A stretch of 64,000 bases of DNA. It comes from JAIBJN01 sp963699495. GTDB taxonomy: Bacteria > Actinomycetota > Thermoleophilia > Gaiellales > Gaiellaceae. The notes under the pieces are model-generated. The model searched no databases and was not told where the DNA came from. It saw only the letters and a program-made list of their open reading frames with translations. The stretch spans positions 744,001-808,000 of the forward strand of contig CAVOUB010000005.1 of assembly GCA_963699495.1 (NCBI GenBank), given 5' to 3'. The position numbers and the translations under genes are program-made. Below are positions 44,085-54,702 of the stretch, one piece after another (the stretch's first letter is position 1; each line of letters begins with the position of its first letter).

Positions 44085-45806
44085 GTGCCCGCCAAGCTGC
44101 CGACCAATGCCGAGCTCGCCGAGCGCTTCGAGCTCCTCGCCGACATGCTGGAGCTCGACGGCGCCGACGCCTTCCGCCTCGCCGCCTATCGGCGCGCTTC
44201 CGCACGAATCCGGGACTCCGCCGTGCCGGTGGCCCAGCTTGCGGTCGACGGGAAGGCCACCCGGCTCTCGGGGATCGGCGGAACCATCGAGGGCAAGATC
44301 GTCGAGGTGGTCGAGACGGGCGACATGGCCGCCCTCGCCAAGCTGCGGGCGAAGCTGCCGCCGGGGCTCGTGGAGGTGATGCACGTCCCGGGGCTCGGCC
44401 CCAAGACCGCCCGCAAGCTCTGGTCCGAGCTGGGCGTCGAGACCCTGGACGACCTCAGGGTCGCCGCCGAGCAGGAGCGCCTGCGGGCGCTCCCGGGGCT
44501 CGGCGCCAAGACCGAGGAGAGGGTGCTGAAGGCGTTGGCGAAGCCGGCCCGCACCTCGGCTGCGACGGGCCGGACGTTGCTCGGCCGGGCTCTCCCGGCC
44601 GTGCGCCGCGCGGTGGCGGAGATCGAGGCGAGCGGGCTGGCCGAGCGCGTGAGCGAGGCAGGCAGCGTCCGCCGCCGGTGCGAGACGACGAAGGACCTCG
44701 ACCTCATCGCCACGGCCACGGACCCGGCGGCGCTGACGGCGTTCTTCGCCGAGCGCGAGTGGGTGGCCGAGGTCGCCGCCCTCGGTGGGACGAAGGCGAC
44801 CGTCGTCTCCCACGAGGGCCTCCGCTTCGACCTGCGCGTGGTGCCGCCGGAGAGCTACGGCAACCTCCTCCAGCACTTCACGGGCTCCAAGGACCACAAC
44901 GTGGCCCTCCGCGAGGATGCGGTCCGCCGCGGCTTCTCGGTGAGTGAGTACGGCGTGCTCCACGTCGAGAGCGGCGAGACGTTTCAGGCGGTGGACGAGG
45001 AGCAGGTCTACGCCCACCTCGGCTACGCCTGGATCCCGCCCGAGCTGCGCGAGAACCGGGGTGAGCTCGAGGCCGCCCGTGAGGGAGCGCTGCCGAAGCT
45101 GGTGGACCTCGCCGACCTCAAGGGCGACCTGCACATGCACACGGACTGGTCGGACGGCCGGGCGACGCTCGACGAGATGGCACTTGCAGCGAAGGAGCGC
45201 GGGCACCGCTACATCGCGATCTGCGACCACGCCAAGCGGCTGAAGGACGGCCGGCTCGAGGGGCAGACGGAGGCGATCGCAGCGCTCGACGAGAGCCTCT
45301 CCGGCATCAAGATCCTGGCAGGCGTCGAGGTGGACATCCGCGCCGACGGCAGCCTCGACTTCGACGACGAGATCCTCGCCGCGCGTGACTGGGTGATGGC
45401 ATCCATCCATTCCGGGTTCGACGGCTCCCGCGAGCGTCTGACCGAGCGGCTGGTCGCCGCCATGGAGAATCCGCACGTCGACTGCATCGGCCACCCCACC
45501 GGCCGGAAGATCAACAAGCGCCCGCCCTACGAGCTCGACTTCGAGCGCGTCTGCGAGGTGGCGGTCGAGACCGGCACGTTCCTCGAGATCAACTCCCAGC
45601 CCGATCGGCTCGACCTGACCGACACGCTCGCCCGCGCCGCGGTCGAGGCAGGGGTGCGCATCGTGGTCTCGACCGACGCGCACCGCATCCACGAGCTGGA
45701 CAACCTCGAGCTCGGCGTCGCGCAGGCTCGCCGCGGTTGGCTGACGCCCGAGCAGGTCGTGAACACCCGCTCCTGGGCCGAGGTCAAGAAGCTGCTGAAG
45801 CGATGA
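44085..45806 (+). CDS. polX: DNA polymerase/3'-5' exonuclease PolX
   Basis: Family X repair polymerase of 573 residues. Helix-hairpin-helix motifs lie at SGIGGTIEGKIVEVV, VPGLGPKTARKLWSELG and LPGLGAKTEERVLKAL. The nucleotidyltransferase motif is EAGSVRRRCETTKDLDLIA near residue 192. The C-terminal PHP exonuclease domain starts at DLHMHTDWSDGRATLDEMA near 347 and includes GVEVDIRADGSLDF and STDAHRIHEL. GTG start at 44085. Filling short gaps in base-excision repair is the usual role. Confidence 0.95.
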   Translation: MPAKLPTNAELAERFELLADMLELDGADAFRLAAYRRASARIRDSAVPVAQLAVDGKATRLSGIGGTIEGKIVEVVETGDMAALAKLRAKLPPGLVEVMHVPGLGPKTARKLWSELGVETLDDLRVAAEQERLRALPGLGAKTEERVLKALAKPARTSAATGRTLLGRALPAVRRAVAEIEASGLAERVSEAGSVRRRCETTKDLDLIATATDPAALTAFFAEREWVAEVAALGGTKATVVSHEGLRFDLRVVPPESYGNLLQHFTGSKDHNVALREDAVRRGFSVSEYGVLHVESGETFQAVDEEQVYAHLGYAWIPPELRENRGELEAAREGALPKLVDLADLKGDLHMHTDWSDGRATLDEMALAAKERGHRYIAICDHAKRLKDGRLEGQTEAIAALDESLSGIKILAGVEVDIRADGSLDFDDEILAARDWVMASIHSGFDGSRERLTERLVAAMENPHVDCIGHPTGRKINKRPPYELDFERVCEVAVETGTFLEINSQPDRLDLTDTLARAAVEAGVRIVVSTDAHRIHELDNLELGVAQARRGWLTPEQVVNTRSWAEVKKLLKR

Positions 45807-46046
45807 GCCGATCCGACGTGTTCGGCACAGCGCATGGCCGCACGCGTTGCCAGACGAGCCCTTGTTCGTCGCCTGGCAGATCGCGTCGGATCGTTGCCCG
45901 CGCGGGCCGAATCCCAGACCACGCAGGGTGCCAAGTCTCGTGTCGTCGAACGTCAAGCGACAGCAGCGGTCGCTGAACGCCCGCTCCCGGTCAGGGACTC
46001 GTCACGGTGCCAGGTCCCGGGGACCGGCGCCATGGGATGCGAGGCT
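45807..46046. other. Gene-free stretch after polX with short repeats
   Basis: No credible gene is seen in these 240 bases. A related 12-mer occurs twice: GGTGCCAAGTCT (45927-45938) and GGTGCCAGGTCC (46006-46017). The second copy runs into the near-palindrome GGTCCCGGGGACC (46013-46025). This could be an intergenic repeat unit or a terminator for the flanking convergent genes. Confidence 0.4.
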
Positions 46047-47453
46047 CTACCGAAGCGCGGTGACGATGAGGTCCCAGAGCCGATCGACGTCCTGGGCGGT
46101 CGTCCGCGTTTGCCCGATCGCCACGCGGATGAAGCGCTGCTCGCCGACCTGGGACGGCGTGACGTACACGCTCGGGTCGGCGTTGATGACGGCCGCGAGT
46201 GCGTCGGTCGCGTCGCTCCCCTCTCGGTGCGCGAAGCAGACGAGCGCCAGATGGACAGGCGCGACGCGCTCCAGCGCGGGCTCGTCGTCCACGCGTTGCG
46301 CGAAGTCGGCTGCAAGCCGTATGTGCTCGGAGATGTGATGCCGAATCCCAAGCACCCCGTAGTGCCGAAGCACCCACCAGAGCTTGAGGGCGCGGAAACG
46401 ACGACCGAGAGGGACGTGCCAATCGCGGTAGTCGATGACGGCGCCCGACTCGCTCGCCTCGTTCCGAAGGTAGGGCGGAACGATGGAGAGCGTCGAGATG
46501 AGCGGTTCCCGATCGGCAACCCAGAGGACGTTGCAGTCGAAGTTCGTGAACATCCACTTGTGAGGATTGAACGTGTACGAGTCGGCGCGCTCCGATCCCG
46601 CCTGAAGGTGCCGCAACTCAGGTAGGCACATCGCAGACCCTGCCCACGCAGCGTCCACGTGGTGCCACATGCCCTCCGCGCTCGCGATGTCCGCGATTCG
46701 CGCGACGGGATCGACCGCTCCCGTGCCGGTCGTCCCGATCGTGCTCGTGATGATCGCTGGCGTCAGGCCGGCCTCTCGATCCTCGGCGATCGCCGCTGCC
46801 AGCGCGTCCGCGCGCATCGCGTAGTCCGCATCGACGTTCACTAGGCGCACGTGTCGGAATCCCGCGATGCGTGCGCCGCGTTCGACGGACGAGTGAGCCT
46901 GGGAAGACGTGTAGGCGACGAGCTGGTCCGTCCCCGCTCCGGTCGCGATCGCGCTTTCGCGCGCGACGACGTGCATCAGGTGCGTCGAGTCGGAGGCGCT
47001 CATTTGGATGACGCCGCCTCCCGGCCCGACGGACGTCTTCCACGAGGCGGGCAGTCCCAGAAGATCAACCAGCCAGTCGAGCACGCGGCTCTCGATTTCG
47101 GTGAGCGCGGGACTCGTTGCCCAGAGCATTCCCTGCGCGCCGATGCCTGCCGAGGCGAGCTCCGCGAGGATGGATGGGCCCGACACGTTCGCGGGGAAGT
47201 ACGCGAACCAACCCGGCGATTGCCAATGTGTGATGCCAGGAAGCACCACGTCGTCGAGGTCCGCAAGCAGGGCGTCGAACGGCTCAGGCGCCTCGGGCGC
47301 GGCGAGCGGGAGTTGCGCCTCGATGTCGCCCGGTTCAACAGTCGAGCGGATCGGGAGGTCGCCGACGCGGTCCATGTAATCGGCCACCCAGTCGACGACC
47401 TCGCGGCCTCGCCGGCGGAACTCATCCGGGCTCATGTGGAAGGCGCTGGCCAT
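46047..47453 (-). CDS. PLP-dependent group II decarboxylase (aromatic-L-amino-acid type)
   Basis: Predicted to decarboxylate an aromatic amino acid. It shows SPDEFRRRGREVVDWVADYMDRV, HWQSPGWFAYFPAN, the PLP-stacking His in SQAHSSVERGARIAGF, HHVDAAWAGSAM with the Asp that holds the pyridine nitrogen, and the Schiff-base Lys in TFNPHKWMFTNFDCNVLWV. About 468 residues from ATG 47453; ATG 47435 and TTG 47471 are alternatives with no clear ribosome site. Base composition here is visibly less GC-rich than the neighbours, suggesting transfer. Phe, Tyr, Trp or DOPA are possible substrates. Confidence 0.9.
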   Translation of the reverse strand: MASAFHMSPDEFRRRGREVVDWVADYMDRVGDLPIRSTVEPGDIEAQLPLAAPEAPEPFDALLADLDDVVLPGITHWQSPGWFAYFPANVSGPSILAELASAGIGAQGMLWATSPALTEIESRVLDWLVDLLGLPASWKTSVGPGGGVIQMSASDSTHLMHVVARESAIATGAGTDQLVAYTSSQAHSSVERGARIAGFRHVRLVNVDADYAMRADALAAAIAEDREAGLTPAIITSTIGTTGTGAVDPVARIADIASAEGMWHHVDAAWAGSAMCLPELRHLQAGSERADSYTFNPHKWMFTNFDCNVLWVADREPLISTLSIVPPYLRNEASESGAVIDYRDWHVPLGRRFRALKLWWVLRHYGVLGIRHHISEHIRLAADFAQRVDDEPALERVAPVHLALVCFAHREGSDATDALAAVINADPSVYVTPSQVGEQRFIRVAIGQTRTTAQDVDRLWDLIVTALR

Positions 47454-47471
47454 CGGAGCAGTGTGTCGCAA

Positions 47472-47806
47472 GCGGCCGTGCGTCCGCAGCGGCTGTCGTC
47501 TTCGTCAGTTTCGTTATTCCGGGTTTAGTCGACTGTTGAGTGCCATGGGCGGGCCTCAGCTTGCGCGTTCGATGATCGCTGGGTGCACCACCGTCTCGCC
47601 GGCTGGAACCCCACCGTCGTGCCGTCGCGCTTCACGGCCGCTTCCACGTCGGCCACGGTGTCGACGATCCGGCACCCCCCGTGGGATGCCCCCTCCCGGG
47701 GTCAGCTCGATGTTGCGCACAAACCACACCTACCGATAAGCGCCAACCCCGATGCCCTTCCCGCCCGAGAGAGCCACGCTTACGGATGGGACTAAGCTCG
47801 ATCCGG
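47472..47806. other. Gene-free stretch between decarboxylase and small membrane protein
   Basis: About 335 bases with no recognisable gene. Short frames exist on both strands but none resembles a known family or has a ribosome site. It probably contains the divergent promoters of the decarboxylase and of the gene at 47821; I cannot place their hexamers with confidence. Confidence 0.35.
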
Positions 47807-47816
47807 AAAGGAGGTG
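47807..47816 (+). promoter_or_regulatory. Strong Shine-Dalgarno fixing the start at 47821
   Basis: AAAGGAGGTG is an essentially perfect anti-16S match ending 4 bases before the ATG at 47821. It rules out the in-frame ATG at 47752 as the main start. Confidence 0.8.
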
Positions 47817-47820
47817 TGAG

Positions 47821-48093
47821 ATGACGACGATGTTGCACGAACCGTCGCAGGTCGTCGAAGAGAACCGCCGGTGGTCGTCGGGGTTTCTCGTCCGCGAGAT
47901 GTGGGCGTCTCTGGCGATCGCTGTCATCTGGCTCTCGGTGCTGTTCGACGCGATCTATGGTCCGGACATCGTGAATAGGAGCGCTGGCGGGGATTTCTCG
48001 TCTGTTCCCTCATCCGTCGCGGTGGCACTGTTCGCCTTCCTCGCCACGTGGGTCGTTGCAAAGTACGGCTACCCGCGTGAGCGGAAAGAGTGA
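47821..48093 (+). CDS. Small two-helix membrane protein of unknown function
   Basis: A 90-residue protein not recognised as any family. Residues 1-25 are polar (HEPSQVVEENRRWSSGF). Two hydrophobic segments follow: MWASLAIAVIWLSVLFDAIYG (about 29-49) and SVAVALFAFLATWVVAKYG (about 66-84). A basic tail RERKE follows, giving likely cytoplasmic ends. Very strong ribosome site, so probably well translated. It sits between a complete and a truncated amino-acid decarboxylase, which hints at the same acquired cluster, but no function can be assigned. Confidence 0.7.
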   Translation: MTTMLHEPSQVVEENRRWSSGFLVREMWASLAIAVIWLSVLFDAIYGPDIVNRSAGGDFSSVPSSVAVALFAFLATWVVAKYGYPRERKE

Positions 48094-48114
48094 CTGAGGT
48101 CGAGGCAAGCGCCA

Positions 48115-48411
48115 ATGAGCCTGACCAGCGTCGCGGCCGCCGAACCCGACGACGGCCGCGATGCATTGCCGCCACGTAGGGCGCCCGGCTGGTTCCTCGC
48201 CGCGCCTATTCGCTTCTCCCTGGTCTGCTTTCGGCGGGAGGGCTCCGACGAGGAGAACGCAGCGATCCTCGAACGCGTCAACGCGACCGGCGAGGCCTTT
48301 CTCTCCAACTCCGAGCTCGGCGGCCGCTACGTCCTCCGGCTCGCGATCGGCAACCACGGGACGACCGAGGACGACGTCCGCCGCGCCTGGGTGCTCCTAC
48401 AGGAGCCGTAG
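48115..48411 (+). pseudogene. C-terminal remnant of a second PLP-dependent decarboxylase
   Basis: Residues after about position 25 (WFLAAPIRFSLVCFRREG, DEENAAILERVNATGEAFLSNSELGGRYVLRLAIGN, TTEDDVRRAWVLLQE) match only the last ~70 residues of group II amino-acid decarboxylases. The PLP-binding domain, Lys and His are all absent. The stretch before it (SLTSVAAAEPDDGRD) is unrelated. It differs clearly from the C-terminus of the intact decarboxylase at 46047-47453, so it is the relic of a different gene rather than a recent duplicate. Its end overlaps otsB by 15 bases. Confidence 0.75.
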
Positions 48412-49117
48412 GAGCCCGGCCATCTCCTCGGGGCCCGCGACGACGAGGTCGGCGGCTTCTCGAAGTTCCGACGGGCCCTCGTCGGAGGCGACGGCCACGC
48501 AGACGGCGTGCTCGAGGCCGGCGCCTTTCAGGCCGGCGAAGCCGTCCAGATCGGTCGTGTCGTCACCTGCATAGAGGCCGAGACGGGCGCCGGAGCGCTC
48601 GAGCAGCGCCTCGCACGGCAGTTCCCTTGTCCGCCTGGACGTGGGGGCGGATCTCCAGCACCTTGCGGCCCCAGCGTGCGTCGAGGCCGGCGGCGCGGGC
48701 CCGGGTCGCAACCTCCTCGAGCTCGGCCTGGGCGGCGGCTTCGTCCTCGGCTTCGCGGTAGTGGTAGGTGAGCGAGAGTGTCTTGTCCTCGACGGGAAGC
48801 CCCGTCGCCCGGCGGAAGCGTGCGATCTCGTCGGCGAGCTCGTGCGCGCGCGGGTCGAGCTCGAGTCCGTGGTTGCCGACGAACTCGATCCCGCCGACGC
48901 CGACCAGTCGCCGCGCGTCCTCCCCGCTCCGGCCGCTGACGCAGGCCACGAGGAGATAGCGCCTCGCGAGGCGGGCGAGCTCGGCCCGCGTCTCGTCGGG
49001 CACGGCGGCGAGGTCGGGCCTGGGGGCGATCGGCGCTAGCGTCCCGTCCACGTCGAGGACGAGCGCGCTCCGGCCGGGCGCCTGGGCAAGGGGGGCGAGG
49101 AGCTCCGCGGCCTCCAT
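48397..49117 (-). CDS. otsB: Trehalose-6-phosphate phosphatase, broken by one extra base
   Basis: HAD-type phosphatase that releases trehalose. From ATG 49117: ALVLDVDGTLAPIAPRPD (motif I), VACVSGRSGEDARRLV (motif II), IEFVGNHGLEL, then KVLEIRPHVQADKGTAV with the motif III Lys. The frame then breaks and homology resumes with ALLERSGARLGLYAGDDTTDLDGFAGLKG (motif IV). Deleting one base at 48613 joins them as DKGTAVEALLERSGARLGLYAGDDTTD, 239 residues. No otsA is adjacent. Confidence 0.88.
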
Positions 49118-49138
49118 CGGCCTGCCTAGGATAGAAGC

Positions 49139-49504
49139 GTGCCGGCGAACCGCACGCTCCTGATGCTCGCGGGCGTGGGCGTCGCGTCCGGCTTCCTGAG
49201 CGCGCTCTTCGGCGTGGGGGGAGGCGTCGTCCTCGTCCCCGCGCTCGTGCTCCTGCTGCATTTCGACTCGAAGGTGGCGACCGGCACGTCGCTGGCCGCG
49301 ATCGGGATCACCGCGGTCGCGGGAGCCTTCTCCTTCTCGCTCTTCGACCACGTCGAGTGGGATTCGGCCGCGCTCGTCGGGCTGCCGGCTCTGGTGGGGT
49401 CGATCGCCGGCGTCCGGCTCCAGCACCTGGTTTCCTCGACTCGGCTGACTCGCCTCTTCGCAGGGTTCATCGTCGCCGTGGCAGTCCTCCTCATCCTCGA
49501 GTGA
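49139..49504 (+). CDS. TauE/SafE-family half-transporter, first subunit
   Basis: A 121-residue membrane protein covering only the first repeat of the TauE/SafE (DUF81) sulfite/sulfonate exporter fold. GVGVASGFLSALFGVGGGVVLVPALVLLLHFDSKVATGTSLAAIGITAVAGAF carries the FGVGGG motif and two or three helices, with two more after residue 70. Full-length members have about 250 residues and two such repeats. GTG start; the stop is shared with the next gene through GTGA, so the two halves are translated together. It should function as a heterodimer. Confidence 0.82.
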   Translation: MPANRTLLMLAGVGVASGFLSALFGVGGGVVLVPALVLLLHFDSKVATGTSLAAIGITAVAGAFSFSLFDHVEWDSAALVGLPALVGSIAGVRLQHLVSSTRLTRLFAGFIVAVAVLLILE

Positions 49505-49875
49505 GCACTGCGACCATCGTCCTCGCGCTTCTCCTCGGCTTCGCAGCGGGTGCCCTCTCCGGCCTGTTCGGAGTCGGCGGCGGCACCCTCTTCGTGCCCA
49601 CGCTCGTCCTCGTCGTCGGGCTCGACCAGCTCGGAGCACAGGCGACCTCGCTGGCGGCCATGATCCCGGTCGTTGCCTTCGGCGCCTGGCAGCAGAGCAA
49701 GGCCGGCAATGTGCGCTGGCGGGAAGGGTTGGCGGTCGGAGCGTTCTCCGTCCTCGGCGTCGTGGGTGGGGCCGCTTTGGCCACCTCCCTGCCCGACGAC
49801 GTCCTCCGGCACCTCTTTGCCGCCTTCCTGCTCGTCGTTGCGGGGCAGCTGGTGTGGTCGACCCGCGAGCACTGA
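49501..49875 (+). CDS. TauE/SafE-family half-transporter, second subunit
   Basis: A 124-residue membrane protein with the second-repeat version of the motif: LGFAAGALSGLFGVGGGTLFVPTLVLVVGLDQLGAQATSLAAMIPVVAFGA, then two more helices (AVGAFSVLGVVGGAALATSLP, HLFAAFLLVVAGQLVW). Start GTG 49501 in a GTGA overlap with the first half. The pair together equals one normal transporter. The substrate is a small anion at best guess. Confidence 0.82.
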   Translation: MSTATIVLALLLGFAAGALSGLFGVGGGTLFVPTLVLVVGLDQLGAQATSLAAMIPVVAFGAWQQSKAGNVRWREGLAVGAFSVLGVVGGAALATSLPDDVLRHLFAAFLLVVAGQLVWSTREH

Positions 49876-49914
49876 CCCTATCGCTACCCGCCGGTCCGGG
49901 CCGATAATCTCCTG

Positions 49915-51315
49915 ATGGTGAGCCACCGCGCCGTCCACGCGGCGATCGTCGCCCTGGCAGTCCTCGCCCTGGGGACGTCAGCCGCTGCCCAGAGCGGCCC
50001 CACATCGTCGGCACGCGCGATCGGCGTCCGCGTCGTCCTCCCCGACGGCAGTGCCGCCTCGTCGGCGGCCGTGTCCGCGCCTCCGCGCCGGAGCGCCACG
50101 CTCGACGGTTGGACGTATGCGGGCGGCGCCGTGCTCTCGGGCCGGACGTCGACCGCCGCCCGCACCGGCGCCGGAACCGACGGCTCGACCGCGAACGGGA
50201 CCTCGTCGGTCCGTTCCGTTTCCCTCTTCGGCGGCGAAATCTCGGCCGACGGCGTCTTCGTCAAGGCGGGTGCGCACGCGGTCGGGACGGGTGCCGGCGG
50301 CTCCCTCTCGGCGTCGTCCCTCTCGAACCTCGTCGTCCTGGGCCAGTCGGTGAAGGCCGGCCAGAACGCGCGCATTCCTCTCGGGGACTGGGGCTACGCG
50401 GTCACGCTCGAGAAGGCCGTCGTCCGGAGCAAGGGCGCCCGGCTCGGCTACCGGGGCTTCGTCACCGGCCTGCACGTGGTCCTCACCGCCCAGCACGGAG
50501 GCCTGCCCTCGGGCACGGAGATCATGATCGGGTACGCGGAAGCGGCGGCGAGCGCGCCCAAGCCGAAGCCGGTGCCGCCGCCTCCGCCGGACGACAGCGG
50601 CCCGCCGCGCGAGCCGACCTCTCCCTCGGTTCCCCAGTTGCCACCGAGCATCCAGGCTCCGCCGCCCGACGTGCACCCGAAGCTGACCGCCTCCGGCTAC
50701 GTCTTCCCGGTGTACGGCCCTGTGTCCTTCTCGGACGACTTCGGCGCGCCGCGGACGACGACGTGGCACCACGGCAACGACATTTTCGCCCCGCGCGGTG
50801 CGCCGATCCTCGCTGTCGCCGACGGCACGGTCTTCAAGGTCGGGTGGAACGATGTGGGCGGCAACCGCTTCTGGCTCCGCGACGGCGCCGGTAACGAGTT
50901 CTACTTCGCCCACCTCTCTGCGTTCTCGTCCCTGGCTCAGGAGGGCAGGCAGGTGAAGGCGGGAGACGTGATCGGCTTCGTCGGCAACACGGGCGACGCC
51001 GCGACGACGCCGACTCACCTCCACTTCGAGATCCATCCGCGCGAGCTGCTCTGGATGGGCTACGACGGGGTCGTCGACCCGTATCCCTACATCTCGGCGT
51101 GGCTGCGCCTGGACGATCTCGCGTTCGGGAGCTGGACGCCGTCGCCCGGGCCCGCTCCGGCCGTGGGCGCCGTGCTCCTGCAGGCCGACGACATCTCGAC
51201 CCTGTCGGGTCTCGGCGACGACACGCTCGCGTCGTACCTGCTCGTCCCGGAGCTCTTCGGGGAAGGGCTGCCCGGCCCCGTGATCGTCGGGGCCGACCCG
51301 GGCTTCGGCGGCTAG
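49915..51315 (+). CDS. Secreted M23-family metallopeptidase
   Basis: Predicted zinc endopeptidase acting on the cell-wall peptide. The 466-residue protein has a signal peptide (AIVALAVLALGTSAAAQ), a beta-rich Ser/Thr/Gly domain to about residue 215, a proline linker (KPKPVPPPPPDDSGPPREP), and the LytM/M23 domain. This has the zinc motif HHGNDIFAP near 284 (HxxxD) and THLHFEIHP near 367 (HxH). A C-terminal extension of about 85 residues follows. ATG 49915, just downstream of the TauE/SafE pair. Confidence 0.9.
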   Translation: MVSHRAVHAAIVALAVLALGTSAAAQSGPTSSARAIGVRVVLPDGSAASSAAVSAPPRRSATLDGWTYAGGAVLSGRTSTAARTGAGTDGSTANGTSSVRSVSLFGGEISADGVFVKAGAHAVGTGAGGSLSASSLSNLVVLGQSVKAGQNARIPLGDWGYAVTLEKAVVRSKGARLGYRGFVTGLHVVLTAQHGGLPSGTEIMIGYAEAAASAPKPKPVPPPPPDDSGPPREPTSPSVPQLPPSIQAPPPDVHPKLTASGYVFPVYGPVSFSDDFGAPRTTTWHHGNDIFAPRGAPILAVADGTVFKVGWNDVGGNRFWLRDGAGNEFYFAHLSAFSSLAQEGRQVKAGDVIGFVGNTGDAATTPTHLHFEIHPRELLWMGYDGVVDPYPYISAWLRLDDLAFGSWTPSPGPAPAVGAVLLQADDISTLSGLGDDTLASYLLVPELFGEGLPGPVIVGADPGFGG

Positions 51316-51418
51316 CGCCGGTCTCGGAGAATACGCTCGTCGCCCTGGAGCTCGACCACGTACTGATCGTTGTCGCCGATCTCGCCGCCGCCGCGAGAGC
51401 TCGAAGCGCGCCACTCAC
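51316..51418 (+). pseudogene. Possible N-terminal remnant of a VOC/glyoxalase-like gene
   Basis: The frame from about 51340 reads LVALELDHVLIVVADLAAAARA and then loses sense and stops at 51426-51428. LELDHVxIxVxDLxAA is the typical first strand of VOC-superfamily proteins. Only about 20 residues survive, and there is no start codon at a sensible place, so this is a tentative call. Confidence 0.35.
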
Positions 51419-51709
51419 CTATGAGTAGCAGGTCTCTCCGAGAATCCCGCACACGATCACGGCGTAGATGACGAGGTAGGCGACGTAGAGCAAGGGAACA
51501 AGAAGAAACGCGGCGAGACCAACAAGCAGCGCCGGCCGCGGCCCGGGTCCCGCGAACGCAGCCAAGGTGGCCGAGAGCGCTAGGGCCAGAGCCGAGCAGG
51601 CGAGCAGTGCGCCGACAAATGCCGAATCCTCCAGGTCGCGCCAATTCCGAACGGCGACGAAGAGCGCCGTAGCCAGAACTGCCGCTCCGAGCGCAAGCAG
51701 GCGATACAC
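51419..51709 (-). CDS. Small hydrophobic membrane protein of unknown function
   Basis: A 96-residue protein with GTG start and three predicted membrane helices: LLALGAAVLATALFVAV, AFVGALLACSALALALSATLAAFA and ALLVGLAAFLLVPLLYVAYLVIYAVIVCGIL. No family is recognised. It lies in a stretch of broken or doubtful reading frames, so it may itself be a relic, but the hydrophobic pattern is coherent over its length. Confidence 0.55.
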   Translation of the reverse strand: MYRLLALGAAVLATALFVAVRNWRDLEDSAFVGALLACSALALALSATLAAFAGPGPRPALLVGLAAFLLVPLLYVAYLVIYAVIVCGILGETCYS

Positions 51710-51877
51710 GACCTACTCATCGGCCCGCCGTCGCTTGCCCACGAGCCTCCCCCTTCCCCTTTTCGCCGTGAGGAAGGGGGCCGTCACGAGGCGGTTCTCG
51801 ACGATCGCCTCCACCGCCTGGCGTGAGGCGTTCGAACCCGATCTTGATCGGTGCCGCTTCGGACGCGGCCTCGGGAC
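51710..51877 (-). other. Degraded coding-like stretch
   Basis: No intact gene. On the minus strand a frame ends RQAVEAIVENRLVTAPFLTAKRG then a basic tail and a stop at about 51718. It looks coding-like over 35-50 residues but has no start codon and matches no family I know. It may be the end of a lost gene. Confidence 0.3.
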
Positions 51878-52282
51878 CTAGCTCTCGTTCGAGCGGTACT
51901 CGAAGGGCTGCTCGGGGCCGAGGACCTTGTCCTTCAGCCACTTGCGTGTCTCGGGGCCCGTTGCCGGGTTGAAGAGGACGCCGAGCGTGATCCCGACGAG
52001 GAGGAACGTGAAGTTCCGCTTCGTGTGCGTCTCCTTGCCCTGGACGCGCTCGCCGGCCCTCCGCAGCTCCTCGACGGCCTTTCTCAGCTCCGTCTGGAGA
52101 TCCTTGTCCTTCGCGACGCGCGTCGCGAGCGCCTGGGCGCCGCGGCCGCCGAGGAGCTCGTCGTAGATGCTCCGCGCCGATGCATAGGCGTTCTTCACGT
52201 GCTCGTGGAGCTCGTCGTCCCGCGCGATGCGGTCGACGTACGGCCGGGCCGTGTCGACTGCGCCATAGACCTTGTCCCTCAT
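51878..52282 (-). CDS. YtxH-like membrane protein with helical domain
   Basis: A 134-residue protein. Residues 1-95 are helical and charged (TARPYVDRIARDDELHEHVKNAYASARSIYDELLGG, VAKDKDLQTELRKAVEELRRAGER). A single membrane segment follows (FTFLLVGITLGVLFNPATGPETRKWLKDKV), with the FNPxTGxxTR signature of YtxH/gas-vesicle-like small proteins. ATG 52282, preceded by AAAGGA. It is downstream of lon on the same strand, 38 bases away; a stress link is plausible but inferred. Confidence 0.72.
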   Translation of the reverse strand: MRDKVYGAVDTARPYVDRIARDDELHEHVKNAYASARSIYDELLGGRGAQALATRVAKDKDLQTELRKAVEELRRAGERVQGKETHTKRNFTFLLVGITLGVLFNPATGPETRKWLKDKVLGPEQPFEYRSNES

Positions 52283-52320
52283 GGGTCGTCCTTTCGTCGT
52301 CGTCGTCTCGCCGGGATAAT

Positions 52321-54698
<2,378 letters not shown>

Positions 54699-54702
<4 letters not shown>

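Noticed and set aside
51815..51860. tRNA T-arm-like GTTCGAACCC
   Set aside because: No acceptor or anticodon stem can be built around it on either strand.
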